Part shown: positions 63,664 through 64,000 of the stretch, in pieces
Numbering within the stretch: the first letter of the stretch is position 1
Layout: every line of letters begins with the position of its first letter
DNA from: Endothia cerciana
Lineage: Eukaryota; Ascomycota; Sordariomycetes; Diaporthales; Cryphonectriaceae
DNA length: 64,000 bases
Direction of reading: 5' to 3'
NCBI GenBank assembly: GCA_026119935.1
Contig: JALRMH010000064.1
Span: forward strand, 112,499-176,498
Program-made: the position numbers and the translations under genes
The notes under the pieces: model-generated
The model's database searches: none
Seen by the model: only the letters and a program-made list of their open reading frames with translations
What the model was told of the DNA's origin: nothing

Positions 63664-63671
63664 TGACGTCA
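63664..63671. promoter_or_regulatory. CRE palindrome TGACGTCA
   Basis: A perfect ATF/CREB-type site 163 bp upstream of the bZIP start codon. It could mediate autoregulation or control by another ATF-family factor. Only the sequence match supports this. Confidence 0.55.
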
Positions 63672-63866
63672 ATCACCAGTTCTACCAAGGCCGATCGATT
63701 ACCGTGCCGTGTATAATAAATAATATCGCGGTGCACCTGTGGCGGTTGCCTAGTTTCCGGTGCTGCAAGGCTTCCAAGTGCCCGCGGGCAACCGTCTCCC
63801 AACTATCTCGCTCTTTGTCAATATGAGATCGTGACCCGCGCGTACCTCTACAAAGACCACGAAGAG

Positions 63867-63907
<41 letters not shown>
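63867..63907 (+). repeat. poly-A run of 41 bases
   Basis: Directly followed by short runs of C and G up to the end of the window. It could be an element's A-tail or an assembly artefact. Confidence 0.9.
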
Positions 63908-63909
<2 letters not shown>

Positions 63910-64000
63910 ACAACCCGGGGGGGGGGGAAACACCAGCATGGGCGGTAAGGGGGGGGGGGGTTACCCCACGTGGGGCCCCAAACAACCCCCCCGGATGTAA

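Noticed and set aside
63867..64000. Possible telomere
   Set aside because: No TTAGGG/CCCTAA repeats, only homopolymers.

Overview
The window looks like a gene-poor, repeat-rich segment of a filamentous ascomycete (Pezizomycotina) nuclear genome, of the kind seen in subtelomeric or accessory compartments. The evidence is short introns (45-114 bp) with GTATGT/GTAAGC-type donors and CTGAC/CTAAC branch points, Kozak-like CACCATGG starts, and typical fungal families (Clr5, Vps62, bZIP, DUF7580, DUF7924). Old transposon relics with many C-to-T differences suggest repeat-induced point mutation. There is one assembly gap (31909-32005), and many long homopolymers sit at apparent frameshifts, so some breaks may be sequencing errors.

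Genes that look intact after splicing: two paralogous DUF7924-type proteins with a PD...EVK nuclease-like motif (6132-7580 minus, 59396-61076 plus, same one-intron structure); a Clr5-domain protein with a 16-copy in-frame 24-bp repeat (20522-22039 minus); a six-helix membrane protein (34606-35724 minus) beside a five-exon Vps62-like protein (36512-38112 plus); an aldo/keto reductase with an 11-nt microexon (50494-51693 minus); and a bZIP factor with a CRE palindrome upstream (62833-63501 minus). Less certain genes lie at 788-1293, 10911-11060, 17081-17551, 39170-39939 (one in-frame TAG), 44163-45171, 52490-53455 and 54018-54420.

Broken genes: a C2H2 zinc-finger gene with two single-base insertions (14420-14955), a second Clr5 copy (2232-2462), a DUF7580 gene (46050-47455) ending beside a dispersed repeat, a PP2A B56 fragment split by a solo LTR (56766-57160), an RHS/YD-repeat fragment (58290-59228), an SDR fragment (61470-61815), and an inverted pair of related C-terminal coding fragments (27830-28245 and 33295-33641). 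Transposon relics are pogo-like (3665-4070), Tc1/mariner (9480-10090), two hAT copies (23880-24790, 25527-26450) and a MITE (4380-4649).

Much of the remaining sequence is dispersed repeats without recognised genes. I label them R1 (about 100-300 bp, five sites), R2 (about 200-450 bp with a GT/CA microsatellite, five copies), R3 (coding-like, at least five copies), R4 (about 200 bp, four copies), R5, R6 and M17 (a 17-bp minisatellite in many arrays). No operons, CRISPR arrays, rRNA or convincing tRNA genes were found.
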